Of a stretch of DNA of 39,010 bases, positions 17,727-24,842 are shown in pieces. The first letter of the stretch is position 1. Each line of letters begins with the position of its first letter. Both the position numbers and the translations under genes were made by a program. The notes beneath the pieces were generated by a model that was not told the origin of the DNA, did no database searches, and was given only the letters and a program-made list of their open reading frames with translations. This stretch comes from Candidatus Hodarchaeota archaeon (lineage in GTDB: Archaea > Asgardarchaeota > Heimdallarchaeia > Hodarchaeales > Hodarchaeaceae): contig JAEOTC010000092.1 in NCBI GenBank assembly GCA_016840035.1, forward strand, positions 1 through 39,010. Direction: 5' to 3'.

Positions 17727-19505
17727 ATGCCTCAAATATTAAGAGTTAATATGTCGGATATGACGACAAAATTTGAAGAATTTCCTGAAAAATATAAAAA
17801 GCTCGGTGGCAGAGCATTAACCTCCACAATGGTTTTTGATGAAGTTCCCCCTACATGTGAACCCCTAGGTCCATTAAATAAAGTTATAATCGCTCCAGGG
17901 ATAGTAACAGGTACGAATGCACCTAGTTCGGGTCGCTTAAGCGTAGGTGGAAAATCTCCATTAACTGGAGGAATAAAAGAAGCTAATGCAGGTGGATTAA
18001 CTGCACAGAAAATAGCAAAGTTAGGCCTAAAAGCAGTAGTTCTAGAAGGGCAACCAAAATCGAAAGACAAGTGGTTTAATATTGTTATAAAGAAAGGTAC
18101 AGCAGAAATTGTTGATGCGAATGACTTTGCTGGTATGGGACTCTATGAACTTATAGGAAAAGTCTGGGAGAAATATCCAAGTAAGCCAGGTATTATTGGT
18201 TGTGGTATTGCAGGACAAAAATTAATGCGTTCCGCAGGCGTTTTCGGTAATAACGTGGAAAATAACGATCCTGGAAGATATGCAGGTCGTGGTGGTCTTG
18301 GTGCAGTAATTGGTTCCAAAAGAATCATTGCAATCATAACAGATGATACGGATGGTGAGCGTCCAGCTGCAGTAAATAAAGAATTGTACGATGAAGGGCG
18401 AAAGAAGCTCGTTGCAGCTCTCAATGAACATGCTGTTACTGGAGTGCTAGAAAAGGATGGGAAACCCTACGGAGGTCTCAAAAATTACGGCACCAATGTC
18501 CTTCAAAATATTATTAATGAAGCAGGAGCTTTACCAGCCAGAAACTGGCGTGAAGGTCGTTTTGACGGTGCAGCCAAGATATCTGGAGAAGCTACCCATG
18601 AGCTTGTAGATAAAGTGAAAGCTAAGTTCCCTGATAGTCCCGCTCAGTATGCACATGCATGTCATCCTGGTTGTATCATAAAATGCTCTAATGTTGTTCC
18701 CTACGAGGATACTGGAAAACTACAAGTCTCTCCTCTCGAATATGAAACTGCTTGGGCGCTTGGAACGAATTGTGGGATCGATAGTCACTTTCATGTGTCT
18801 GAACTCAATCGTGTTTGTAACGATCTAGGTCTAGATACTATAGAAGCTGGGAATACAATTGCCGTTGCTATGGAAGCAGGATTACTGAATTTTGGTGATG
18901 GACCAGCAGCTGTTAATTTTTTAAAGAAAGTCGGTTCTGATTCACCAATGGGGAATTTAATTGGTTTAGGGGCATTAGGATTGGGTCAGGCATTTGGGGT
19001 TACTCATGTTGCTCATTGTAAAGGTCAATCGCTCCCTGCTTATGATCCACGACCAATTAGAGGAATTGGAGTTACATACGCTACAGGACCACAAGGAGGA
19101 GACCACACTCAGGGTTACACTATCGCTCCTGAAATTCTTCAGGTCGGTGGAACTCCTGATAGAATGGATGTGAACAAAGCTGAATTATCCAGAGCTTTTC
19201 AAGCAACTACTGCATTCATTGACTCAACAGGCTACTGTTTATTTATTGCTTTTGCTATCCTCGATATAGCTTCTGGTTCCGAAGGTATGGTTCAATCTAT
19301 TCAAGGGTTTTTAGGCGATACGTCTATTGATGCAGTTGCATATGGAATGGATGTTCTCAAGAAGGAAAGAGAATTCAATAAGAAAGCTGGGTTTACTAAA
19401 GTCGACGATCGACTTCCAGAATTCTTCCAAACTGAACCCCTTCCCCCCCACAACGTGGTATTCGAAGTTTCTGATGAAGAATTAGATAAAGTCTTTGAAA
19501 ATTAA
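17727..19505 (+). CDS. aor: Tungsten aldehyde:ferredoxin oxidoreductase
   Basis: 592 aa from ATG 17727. That start has GGTGGT four bases upstream; a GTG at 17718 is in frame but lies within the ribosome binding site. N-terminal AOR domain with LGGRALTSTMVFDEV and a Gly-rich pterin-binding region (GKSPLTGGIKEANAGG; GRYAGRGGLGAVIGSK). The central domain carries a C-x3-C-x3-C motif (Cys312, 316, 320) with a fourth Cys at about 504 (TGYCLF), together binding the 4Fe-4S cluster. The DPRPIRGIGVTYATG pterin-binding motif is also present. It oxidises aldehydes to acids and reduces ferredoxin, typically in amino-acid or sugar fermentation. Three MoaD-like genes precede it. A 245-base leader suggests its own promoter. 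Its stop overlaps that of the convergent transporter by four bases. Confidence 0.96.
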   Translation: MPQILRVNMSDMTTKFEEFPEKYKKLGGRALTSTMVFDEVPPTCEPLGPLNKVIIAPGIVTGTNAPSSGRLSVGGKSPLTGGIKEANAGGLTAQKIAKLGLKAVVLEGQPKSKDKWFNIVIKKGTAEIVDANDFAGMGLYELIGKVWEKYPSKPGIIGCGIAGQKLMRSAGVFGNNVENNDPGRYAGRGGLGAVIGSKRIIAIITDDTDGERPAAVNKELYDEGRKKLVAALNEHAVTGVLEKDGKPYGGLKNYGTNVLQNIINEAGALPARNWREGRFDGAAKISGEATHELVDKVKAKFPDSPAQYAHACHPGCIIKCSNVVPYEDTGKLQVSPLEYETAWALGTNCGIDSHFHVSELNRVCNDLGLDTIEAGNTIAVAMEAGLLNFGDGPAAVNFLKKVGSDSPMGNLIGLGALGLGQAFGVTHVAHCKGQSLPAYDPRPIRGIGVTYATGPQGGDHTQGYTIAPEILQVGGTPDRMDVNKAELSRAFQATTAFIDSTGYCLFIAFAILDIASGSEGMVQSIQGFLGDTSIDAVAYGMDVLKKEREFNKKAGFTKVDDRLPEFFQTEPLPPHNVVFEVSDEELDKVFEN

Positions 19506-20452
19506 TTTTCTTCAAAGATTTTCATCTTCCTTTTTTTTACGGGAGCGGTGATTAAGGCAACACCGATAGCGCATATTATCCCTCCGATTAGTGCTAAAAG
19601 AGAAAATTCTCCGAGAAATATCCAGGCAAATAGTAATGAAAAGAGAGGGATTAAGAATTGGATATTAGCTGCATAAATTGCCCCATAATTTTGGACAAGC
19701 TGCAGATACAAAGTAAATGCGATTGCTGCTGCTCCGACCCCAATGATCAATAACCCAGTAACACTTCCGATTGTATAACTACTTACTGGGGGTACTGTTT
19801 CAAAAATTAACGAAGCGAAGAGAAGAAAAACTGCTGCAAAGCTTAAGTTTAAGGAAGTCACTTCTAGACTTGAATCATCTGAAAATAGCTTTTTGATGGA
19901 TAAAGAATACCCAGCCCAAGCTACTCCCGATAAAAATCCAAGAAAGTTTCCCAATAAAAAGTGATTGAAATTATCTATGAGGAGATCACTTGAAGCGAGA
20001 AACACCAAACAAATGCCAAATGTTGAGATCAGAAGCGCAAGAGTTTTTCGTGATGAATAAGCTTCATCAGAAAACAATATAGGAGCGACCAAATAAACTA
20101 ACCCAGGATTGAAATTAAGCAGCACGGAACTTGAGGCACCTAATATATAGTGGATCGAAAAATTCTGTCCGATTATCATCAAAACTAACCAAAGTGCACA
20201 GAAAATATGGGCCTTAGTACGTTTTAATAAGAGAGTTACACTATTCGAGAGATTTCCACGAAAAAGTAAGATAATAAATAAAGTTAAAAAACCCAGGAGA
20301 TATCGAAGAAAACCAAAGAAGAGACCAGGAAATAATTCTTCGTTACCAACCCAAATCTTCGATACTAAAGGCGGAGTTGACCATAACACGACAATAATCA
20401 GCGCGGATATGAAAAAACTTAAAGATAATTCTTTTCTTGAATCGTTTGCCAA
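19502..20452 (-). CDS. EamA/DMT-superfamily transporter
   Basis: 316 aa with ten predicted TM helices arranged as two five-TM EamA halves. Typical motifs include a first-helix region with WSTPPLVSKI and a half-repeat junction around NFLGFLSGVAWAGYSLSIKK. The second half ends with IPLFSLLFAWIFLGEFSLLALIGGIICAIGVAL, the usual P-x-x-x-x-x-x-x-x-x-GE motif. Family members export or import amino acids, nucleotides or other metabolites across the cytoplasmic membrane; the substrate cannot be predicted. It converges on AOR with overlapping stop codons. The gene upstream on the same strand is 37 bases away, so co-transcription is possible. Confidence 0.92.
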   Translation of the reverse strand: MANDSRKELSLSFFISALIIVVLWSTPPLVSKIWVGNEELFPGLFFGFLRYLLGFLTLFIILLFRGNLSNSVTLLLKRTKAHIFCALWLVLMIIGQNFSIHYILGASSSVLLNFNPGLVYLVAPILFSDEAYSSRKTLALLISTFGICLVFLASSDLLIDNFNHFLLGNFLGFLSGVAWAGYSLSIKKLFSDDSSLEVTSLNLSFAAVFLLFASLIFETVPPVSSYTIGSVTGLLIIGVGAAAIAFTLYLQLVQNYGAIYAANIQFLIPLFSLLFAWIFLGEFSLLALIGGIICAIGVALITAPVKKRKMKIFEEN

Positions 20453-20489
20453 AATTGTTCGCTCAATATCCTTATTTATGCTAGACTAC

Positions 20490-21383
20490 TCATACTAAAG
20501 TAGCTAAATAAATAGATCTTAAGAACGAATGGACTGTTTGACCTCCGTCGATTTCTAGTTCCCTTGACATTGGTAGACAATATCGGATCATTAGAGAATT
20601 TTCTGTTATTGTGAGAAAAGAGGCAATAGAACTCTGATTTATAAGAAGATCACCACGAGAGTAGGTTAGGATAATAGTGTTTGGTTGGAATTCGGGGAGA
20701 AATTCTGAGATTTGATTAAACAAGGATTCATAAACAAGGAAACTAAAGTGTGGTTGTGAAAATATTCCTTGAATCTTAGATGCAATAACCTCATCAATAT
20801 GTTCCCAACCATAAGATAATTGAGCTGACATCTCAGACGTCTCGAGGTTATTTACGATTACCTCGTTGGATGATGTACGTGAAGCGTGGATTTCAATGTA
20901 TCTCAAAGGGTAAATCTTTTCATATTGGTCAATAGGTATATTCCTTCCAAATCCAAGTGAAACAATAAGGTCAAACCAAAAAGAATCATCCTGATTCGAA
21001 GCATGTGCAATTCTACAGTCATCAGTAGAAATTTCAGCTTCCAACCACTTGAAAAGATTCCTGATTTTTCTGGAAATTGCTGTTCCAGCGAGATAAGGAA
21101 TACCCCTTCCGAATAATCCTTCGCAAAGAAAGAATATTCTAAAATTTTTATTCTGTATAGTAAAAAAACCAATTCCTTCATTATTAGGTATTTTAAAACC
21201 GTAAACTCCTGACATTATATAAACATTTGGAGGGGGTTCAATTTCAGCTAAAGCAGTAACAAGAGCAGTATAGAGTGAGCCTCCAAGGATCGGTTCGAGG
21301 TCTGATCCAACACGTAAATGACAATGGCCAATGATAGATTTACAGTACAAATGCTGAATCCAAATTTGAGATACTACTACCAT
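20490..21383 (-). CDS. Uncharacterised protein with possible longin-like N-terminal domain
   Basis: 297 aa, soluble, without signal peptide or TM. The N-terminal ~150 residues run strand (IWIQHLYCKSIIGHCHLRV), a Gly/Leu helix (ILGGSLYTALVTALAEI), strands (NVYIMSGVYGFKI, GIGFFTIQNKNFRIFFLCE) and a helix with RKIRNLFKWLEAEI. This order is that of the longin/roadblock-like modules common in Asgard archaea, but no diagnostic residue proves it. The C-terminal half has further alternating strands and helices, possibly a second copy of the fold, and I do not recognise it. It lies 37 bases upstream of the EamA gene and is divergent from the winged-helix operon across a 416-base gap. Confidence 0.6.
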   Translation of the reverse strand: MVVVSQIWIQHLYCKSIIGHCHLRVGSDLEPILGGSLYTALVTALAEIEPPPNVYIMSGVYGFKIPNNEGIGFFTIQNKNFRIFFLCEGLFGRGIPYLAGTAISRKIRNLFKWLEAEISTDDCRIAHASNQDDSFWFDLIVSLGFGRNIPIDQYEKIYPLRYIEIHASRTSSNEVIVNNLETSEMSAQLSYGWEHIDEVIASKIQGIFSQPHFSFLVYESLFNQISEFLPEFQPNTIILTYSRGDLLINQSSIASFLTITENSLMIRYCLPMSRELEIDGGQTVHSFLRSIYLATLV

Positions 21384-21516
21384 GTAATGTTCCTACTGTT
21401 TTTTTACTGATGAGAAATGAGATTAATGGGATACTTTCCGATATGATTAACTCTGAAGAATAGAATAGATAGAATAGGATGAAAAAACCTATTCATGTAT
21501 TCGTTATTTTTATCTT

Positions 21517-21591
21517 GGTTAAATCGGGTTAAAATAAATTATCTAGTTAAATTAACCGAAAATTAATTTTATACCCAGTAAGATTTAACCC
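21517..21591. promoter_or_regulatory. Candidate operator cluster of GGTTAA half-sites
   Basis: Four related sites lie within 75 bases: GGTTAAATC (21517-21525), GGGTTAAAA (21526-21534), the palindromic GTTAAATTAACC (21546-21557) and GATTTAACCC (21582-21591), the last in inverse orientation. They sit upstream of two winged-helix regulators, as expected for autoregulation. A similar GGTTTAACCC lies at 24501-24510. Confidence 0.4.
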
Positions 21592-21670
21592 ATTTTTCCC
21601 TCTTCCTTTTCTTTTTATTGCTACCAACGGTTTCAGAAGCAATGTTTTAAAAAAAATCACTCCATTATCA

Positions 21671-21686
21671 AAAAGTATAAATAATA
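21671..21686 (+). promoter_or_regulatory. TATA-like element for the winged-helix/vWA operon
   Basis: AAAAGTATAAATAATA is a good archaeal TATA match about 115 bases before the first start codon. A weaker alternative, TATAAATTTA, lies at 21711-21720. Which is used cannot be told from sequence. Confidence 0.35.
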
Positions 21687-21799
21687 CTATTCTCAAAAAG
21701 GATAACAAATTATAAATTTATTCAGATTGAAAATCCTGGTCTGGATAGAATCATATCGGCTAATGAAATTTTGAAGAACTTATAGGAGGAAAAATTCTC

Positions 21800-22168
21800 T
21801 TGGAAAAGGAAAAAATAACAATTCTTGAATATTTGGCCACCTATCAAATTGCCTCTCCGCAACAACTCAACCATTACTTAGTGGTTACTCGTAAAACAAT
21901 GAAAACAACATCGTCGATTTACAAATATATCCGTGAATTAACTGTTGAAAATTACATTGAAGAAGTTGCACCAAATCATAGACAATTCATGATTACGGAT
22001 AAAGGTCGATTAGTATTAAGATGTCAAGGTAGGAAAAATATTGAGAGGCAAAGAGAATGTCCTATAGTGAACATCTTCATATACAATCACTCTTCCAATA
22101 ATACAAAATTCCCTCCCTATTATAATTTTCATCCTTATCAACATCCATCTAGAGGTAGGTACTGGTGA
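21800..22168 (+). CDS. Winged-helix transcriptional regulator (first of a pair)
   Basis: 122 aa. Residues ~3-75 form a winged-helix domain: ITILEYLATYQIASPQQLNHYL, a recognition-helix region TTSSIYKYIRELTVENYI, then wing strands around HRQFMITDKGRLVL. The C-terminal ~45 residues are polar and rich in Asn, Tyr and Pro, with no known domain. It probably binds DNA; the GGTTAA cluster upstream is the natural candidate site. The start is TTG at 21800, chosen because GGAGGA lies nine bases upstream. Its TGA overlaps the GTG of the next gene (GTGA), so the two regulators are translationally coupled and may work together. Confidence 0.78.
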   Translation: MEKEKITILEYLATYQIASPQQLNHYLVVTRKTMKTTSSIYKYIRELTVENYIEEVAPNHRQFMITDKGRLVLRCQGRKNIERQRECPIVNIFIYNHSSNNTKFPPYYNFHPYQHPSRGRYW

Positions 22169-22698
22169 TAGATTTACTCGCTGCAAGGGGATCTATTGAA
22201 ATCCTCATTTATCTAAAAAATCAAGAAAACCCTGTATCAATCCCAGGAATAAATAGCTATTTCCAGTCGAAGAAGTCGAAACTAAACTTAACCTCAGCCA
22301 CAATTTATCGTAGAGTAAAAGAACTGCAATTAGCAGGTATTTTAGAGAAAACCACTAATAATGCAATTGAATTAACGAAGTATGGAAAGGAAAAACTATC
22401 TGACGTTCAGGAAAGGGAATATCGCCTTAAAAGGTCACGTCGAGAAATTCTCAATGTAATCCAAGAACAGGAGGGAATTAGTGTCAGAGAACTACAGCAT
22501 TATGGATTTTCTCCAACAACGATCAAAAGATCGATTGACGATTTAGAAGAACTGGAATTAATCAAGCAGTACGTAGAGGAGGCGATGAAGCTTTCTCCTA
22601 AAAAGGTCGGTCGTCCAAAAAAACGTCATCAATTGACTAAAAAGGGGTTAAAAGTACTAAAAAAACAAGAAGAGCTAGAAGAAGAGTTAAAAAAATAA
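22165..22698 (+). CDS. Tandem winged-helix transcriptional regulator (second of a pair)
   Basis: 177 aa with two winged-helix units. The first (about 5-75) includes TSATIYRRVKELQLAGIL and wing AIELTKYGKEKL. The second (about 88-165) includes ISVRELQHYGFSPTTIKRSIDDLEELELI and ends HQLTKKGLKVLKK. A basic stretch KVGRPKKRH in the wing of the second unit resembles an AT-hook and could add minor-groove contact. The C-terminus is a short charged coiled coil (EELEEELKK). It starts at GTG, overlapping the previous stop by four bases, and is followed after 14 bases by the vWA gene with a GGAG ribosome binding site. A regulator of its own operon by context; targets unknown. Confidence 0.82.
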   Translation: MIDLLAARGSIEILIYLKNQENPVSIPGINSYFQSKKSKLNLTSATIYRRVKELQLAGILEKTTNNAIELTKYGKEKLSDVQEREYRLKRSRREILNVIQEQEGISVRELQHYGFSPTTIKRSIDDLEELELIKQYVEEAMKLSPKKVGRPKKRHQLTKKGLKVLKKQEELEEELKK

Positions 22699-22712
22699 AG
22701 GAGTAAATAGAA

Positions 22713-23999
22713 ATGAAAGAAACAAACACATTGCAAAAAAATATAAAAATTCGAGTATCTCCTTCAAGTGAGTACGCACTAGGGAGTGGAGATACTCATC
22801 TCTACACACAACTAGAACTAGAAGCATTAGAGGAAATTATTGAAACAAAAGATAGAGTTTCACTTAATTTAAGTGTTGTATTAGATCGATCTGGTTCAAT
22901 GGGGGGATCTAAGATTGAAAAGGCAAAGAAGGCTGTGGAGTTTATTGTAGAAAATTTATCCAAGTCAGATATTTTTTCACTAGTAATCTATGATGATGTC
23001 ATCGATACCATTATAGAGGCAAACTCAATTGCGGAAAAAGCTACAATTCTTGCAAAAGTAAGAAGCATAACAGCAAGAAACATGACAGACCTTCATGGTG
23101 GAATGATGGAAGGAGTAAAACAAGTTCGTCTAAACACGAACCTAGAGTACAGAAATGTTGTCTTACTTCTATCAGACGGGTTAGCAAACGTTGGAATCAC
23201 CTCTAGAATCCAAGTAGGAGAAGCAGCAAAAGCAGTTCATGACAACGATGGGATTACAATTAGTACATTTGGAATTGGTGATGATTTTGATGAGGACATG
23301 CTTGTGAATATTGCCGACTCAGCTTCTGGTGAATTTTACTACATTAAATCGGCAGATGATATTCCAAAATTTATTGAAAAGGAATTCAAGGGTCTTTTAG
23401 CTACCATAGCGTCAAATATCAAGGTTAGAGTACATCCAGCTTCAGGAGTCAACATTGAGCGAATCTTAGGAGTGTCCCTTCAAGATCAAAAAACTCAACC
23501 ACTAAAACTAGGAGATCTTAGGTCTGGGAATAATCGGTTAGTAATCCTAGACCTGATGCTGTCACCTGGAAAGTTGGATACTAAGCAGGAGATCGTGAGT
23601 TTTCAAGTTGAATGGATTCCTGTACAGTCAGGTACGGAAACCATGAGTCAGCAATTTCCTTGTTCTATAACTTATACAAACGATGAAAAATTACTAGAAA
23701 CTGAAAATCAGAGCGTTTTAGATAACGTTGTGATATTAGAAACTGCCTTGGTACGAGAAAGAGCTATCCATTTGGCAGATCGAGGCGAATTTTCTGCTGC
23801 TCAAAAGTTAATTTTATCCCAACAATCGAAATTAAAACACCGATCTGACTTAGTTGGCGCATCCCCTGAGCTAAAATCAGTAATGTGGGAAAACAAGGCA
23901 TTATTATCTAATACACTCGATAAAAAGTTGTACACAAGGTCTTCAAGAAAGTTCGCCTCAAATATGATGTATTCTCTTAGAAAACAACGAAAGAAATAG
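22713..23999 (+). CDS. von Willebrand factor A domain protein
   Basis: 428 aa, no signal peptide or TM, so probably cytosolic. After an N-terminal beta segment (about 1-45), a vWA domain spans roughly 48-225 with a complete metal-ion-dependent adhesion site: D-R-S-G-S at 58-62, Thr125 (MTDLHGGM) and Asp155 (LLSDGL). A beta-rich region (about 235-320) and a helical tail (345-428) follow. The layout resembles YfbK/inter-alpha-inhibitor-like vWA proteins, which mediate protein-protein contact through a bound divalent ion. It ends the operon with two winged-helix regulators, so its level is probably controlled by them. No MoxR-type AAA+ partner is encoded nearby. Confidence 0.92.
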   Translation: MKETNTLQKNIKIRVSPSSEYALGSGDTHLYTQLELEALEEIIETKDRVSLNLSVVLDRSGSMGGSKIEKAKKAVEFIVENLSKSDIFSLVIYDDVIDTIIEANSIAEKATILAKVRSITARNMTDLHGGMMEGVKQVRLNTNLEYRNVVLLLSDGLANVGITSRIQVGEAAKAVHDNDGITISTFGIGDDFDEDMLVNIADSASGEFYYIKSADDIPKFIEKEFKGLLATIASNIKVRVHPASGVNIERILGVSLQDQKTQPLKLGDLRSGNNRLVILDLMLSPGKLDTKQEIVSFQVEWIPVQSGTETMSQQFPCSITYTNDEKLLETENQSVLDNVVILETALVRERAIHLADRGEFSAAQKLILSQQSKLKHRSDLVGASPELKSVMWENKALLSNTLDKKLYTRSSRKFASNMMYSLRKQRKK

Positions 24000-24006
24000 A
24001 TGTATT

Positions 24007-24039
24007 TGGAGACTTTTCTCTCCATCTTTCCTTTTTTTT
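24007..24039 (+). terminator. Hairpin and T-tract after the vWA gene
   Basis: TGGAGA (24007-24012) pairs with TCTCCA (24019-24024) across a six-base loop. It is followed by a run of eight T beginning at about 24032. It lies just after the vWA stop and ahead of a convergent gene. Confidence 0.65.
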
Positions 24040-24047
24040 GTTTTATG

Positions 24048-24467
24048 TTACTTTTTGGAGAGGGATATAGATTCTAGTGATTTTTGAAGGACTATATTCT
24101 GTTCCTCCAATCTATCTAGTTTTGAGAAGACTTCTCTCCAAATTGGTGATATTTCCCTTGTTAATTGTTGTTCTGCACGATAAGTTCCTTTCCTAAAATC
24201 CAACCAACCTACAATCACTGCTACTGGAAAATATATAATTCCAAATATTATAAAGAACACGGAGAATGATTTTAGAAATTCAGGCACAAAGAACAGATTT
24301 TTGAATAATAGATTATAAAAAATTAAAGTAAAATTAATTAAGGAGAACATTAATGCGAACCAGTTCCCGTGACCTCGTAGAAAGTATTGTCTTAACCGTG
24401 CACCTTCATCAATGGCATTTCGTAATAGTTTTTTTATTTTGATATAATCATCAGACTTTTTTGACAT
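24048..24467 (-). CDS. Small two-TM membrane protein
   Basis: 139 aa from ATG 24467. That start is preferred because GGTGAAG lies a few bases upstream; an in-frame GTG at 24476 falls inside that ribosome binding site. A basic N-terminal helix is followed by two hydrophobic helices (about 36-58 and 64-88) and a charged C-terminal region (about 90-139). The last part has coiled-coil character (FSKLDRLEEQNIVLQKSLESI). Family not recognised; possibly a membrane-bound coiled-coil partner protein. A TATA-like ATATAAG lies about 62-70 bases upstream, with GGTTTAACCC between it and the start. Confidence 0.72.
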   Translation of the reverse strand: MSKKSDDYIKIKKLLRNAIDEGARLRQYFLRGHGNWFALMFSLINFTLIFYNLLFKNLFFVPEFLKSFSVFFIIFGIIYFPVAVIVGWLDFRKGTYRAEQQLTREISPIWREVFSKLDRLEEQNIVLQKSLESISLSKK

Positions 24468-24500
24468 AATCTTCACCTTGGAATCTGAAGATACCTCAAT

Positions 24501-24510
24501 GGTTTAACCC
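24501..24510. promoter_or_regulatory. GGTTTAACCC palindromic site
   Basis: A ten-base near-palindrome resembling the half-sites upstream of the winged-helix operon. It lies between the TATA-like element and the start of the two-TM gene, a position suited to repression. Evidence is sequence similarity only. Confidence 0.3.
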
Positions 24511-24664
24511 TTACTTCATTCATGGGACTTATATTTCTTAATGGATTCTCTAACTTTGTGAAAAAACGGTCCTAAATTCGCATAGCTCAAAGGAAATTTG
24601 CTCTTTTCAAGATCCATTATAGAAGACTTTATTAAGGGGAAGAAACATATTATTAACCAGAGAA

Positions 24665-24781
24665 ATGGGAATACTAGTAAGAAAAGTAAAATTGATGATG
24701 AACCTACTGGATGTCATCTTCACATATGGAGTAGGTTTCATATTTCTCTTTGGCATACTGTTTCTACTTTACCTACTCTAA
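24665..24781 (+). CDS. Possible 38-aa single-TM micropeptide
   Basis: An ATG-started frame whose product begins MGILVRKVKLMMN. It continues as an uninterrupted hydrophobic helix of about 24 residues to the TAA (TYGVGFIFLFGILFLLYLL at the end). A basic N-terminus followed by one TM is typical of membrane micropeptides. There is no clear ribosome binding site, and AT-rich DNA yields such frames by chance, so this is tentative. Confidence 0.22.
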   Translation: MGILVRKVKLMMNLLDVIFTYGVGFIFLFGILFLLYLL

Positions 24782-24842
24782 ATCATTCACCTTAGACAGA
24801 AATATCATTTTTTTGTCCAATTACTTCTTTGAGAGAGTCAAA

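Larger units (their letters stand above)
21384..21799. other. Divergent intergenic region with regulatory signals
   Basis: 416 bases without a convincing gene, very AT-rich. It separates the leftward 297-aa gene from the rightward regulator operon. It contains a cluster of GGTTAA half-sites (21517-21591), two TATA-like elements (around 21671-21686 and 21711-21720) and a strong GGAGGA ribosome binding site at 21785-21790. No tRNA or structured-RNA signature was found. Confidence 0.7.
24468..24842. other. Intergenic region, mostly without recognisable content
   Basis: 375 bases between two leftward genes. It contains the promoter-like elements of the two-TM gene (ATATAAG near 24529-24536; GGTTTAACCC at 24501-24510) and a possible 38-codon hydrophobic reading frame on the plus strand. 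ACCTAC/GTAGGT words alternate within that frame (24701-24776). No RNA gene signature was found. Longer plus-strand reading frames here lack a ribosome binding site and have unconvincing composition. Confidence 0.55.

Noticed and set aside
17400..17735. Minus-strand 111-codon frame across the AOR leader
   Set aside because: It overlaps the MoaD-like gene and the AOR start; no ribosome binding site or protein-like pattern. The leader is better seen as 5' regulatory DNA.
19502..19505. Overlapping stop codons of AOR and the EamA gene as a regulatory feature
   Set aside because: Short convergent overlaps are ordinary in compact archaeal genomes and need no special explanation.
21291..21310. tRNA-like GGTTCGAGG motif
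   Set aside because: It is inside the 297-aa coding sequence, and no acceptor stem or anticodon arm can be folded around it.
24598..24795. 65-codon plus-strand frame starting at TTG
   Set aside because: No ribosome binding site and no domain-like pattern; composition looks random. The overlapping 38-codon hydrophobic frame is the better, though still weak, candidate.
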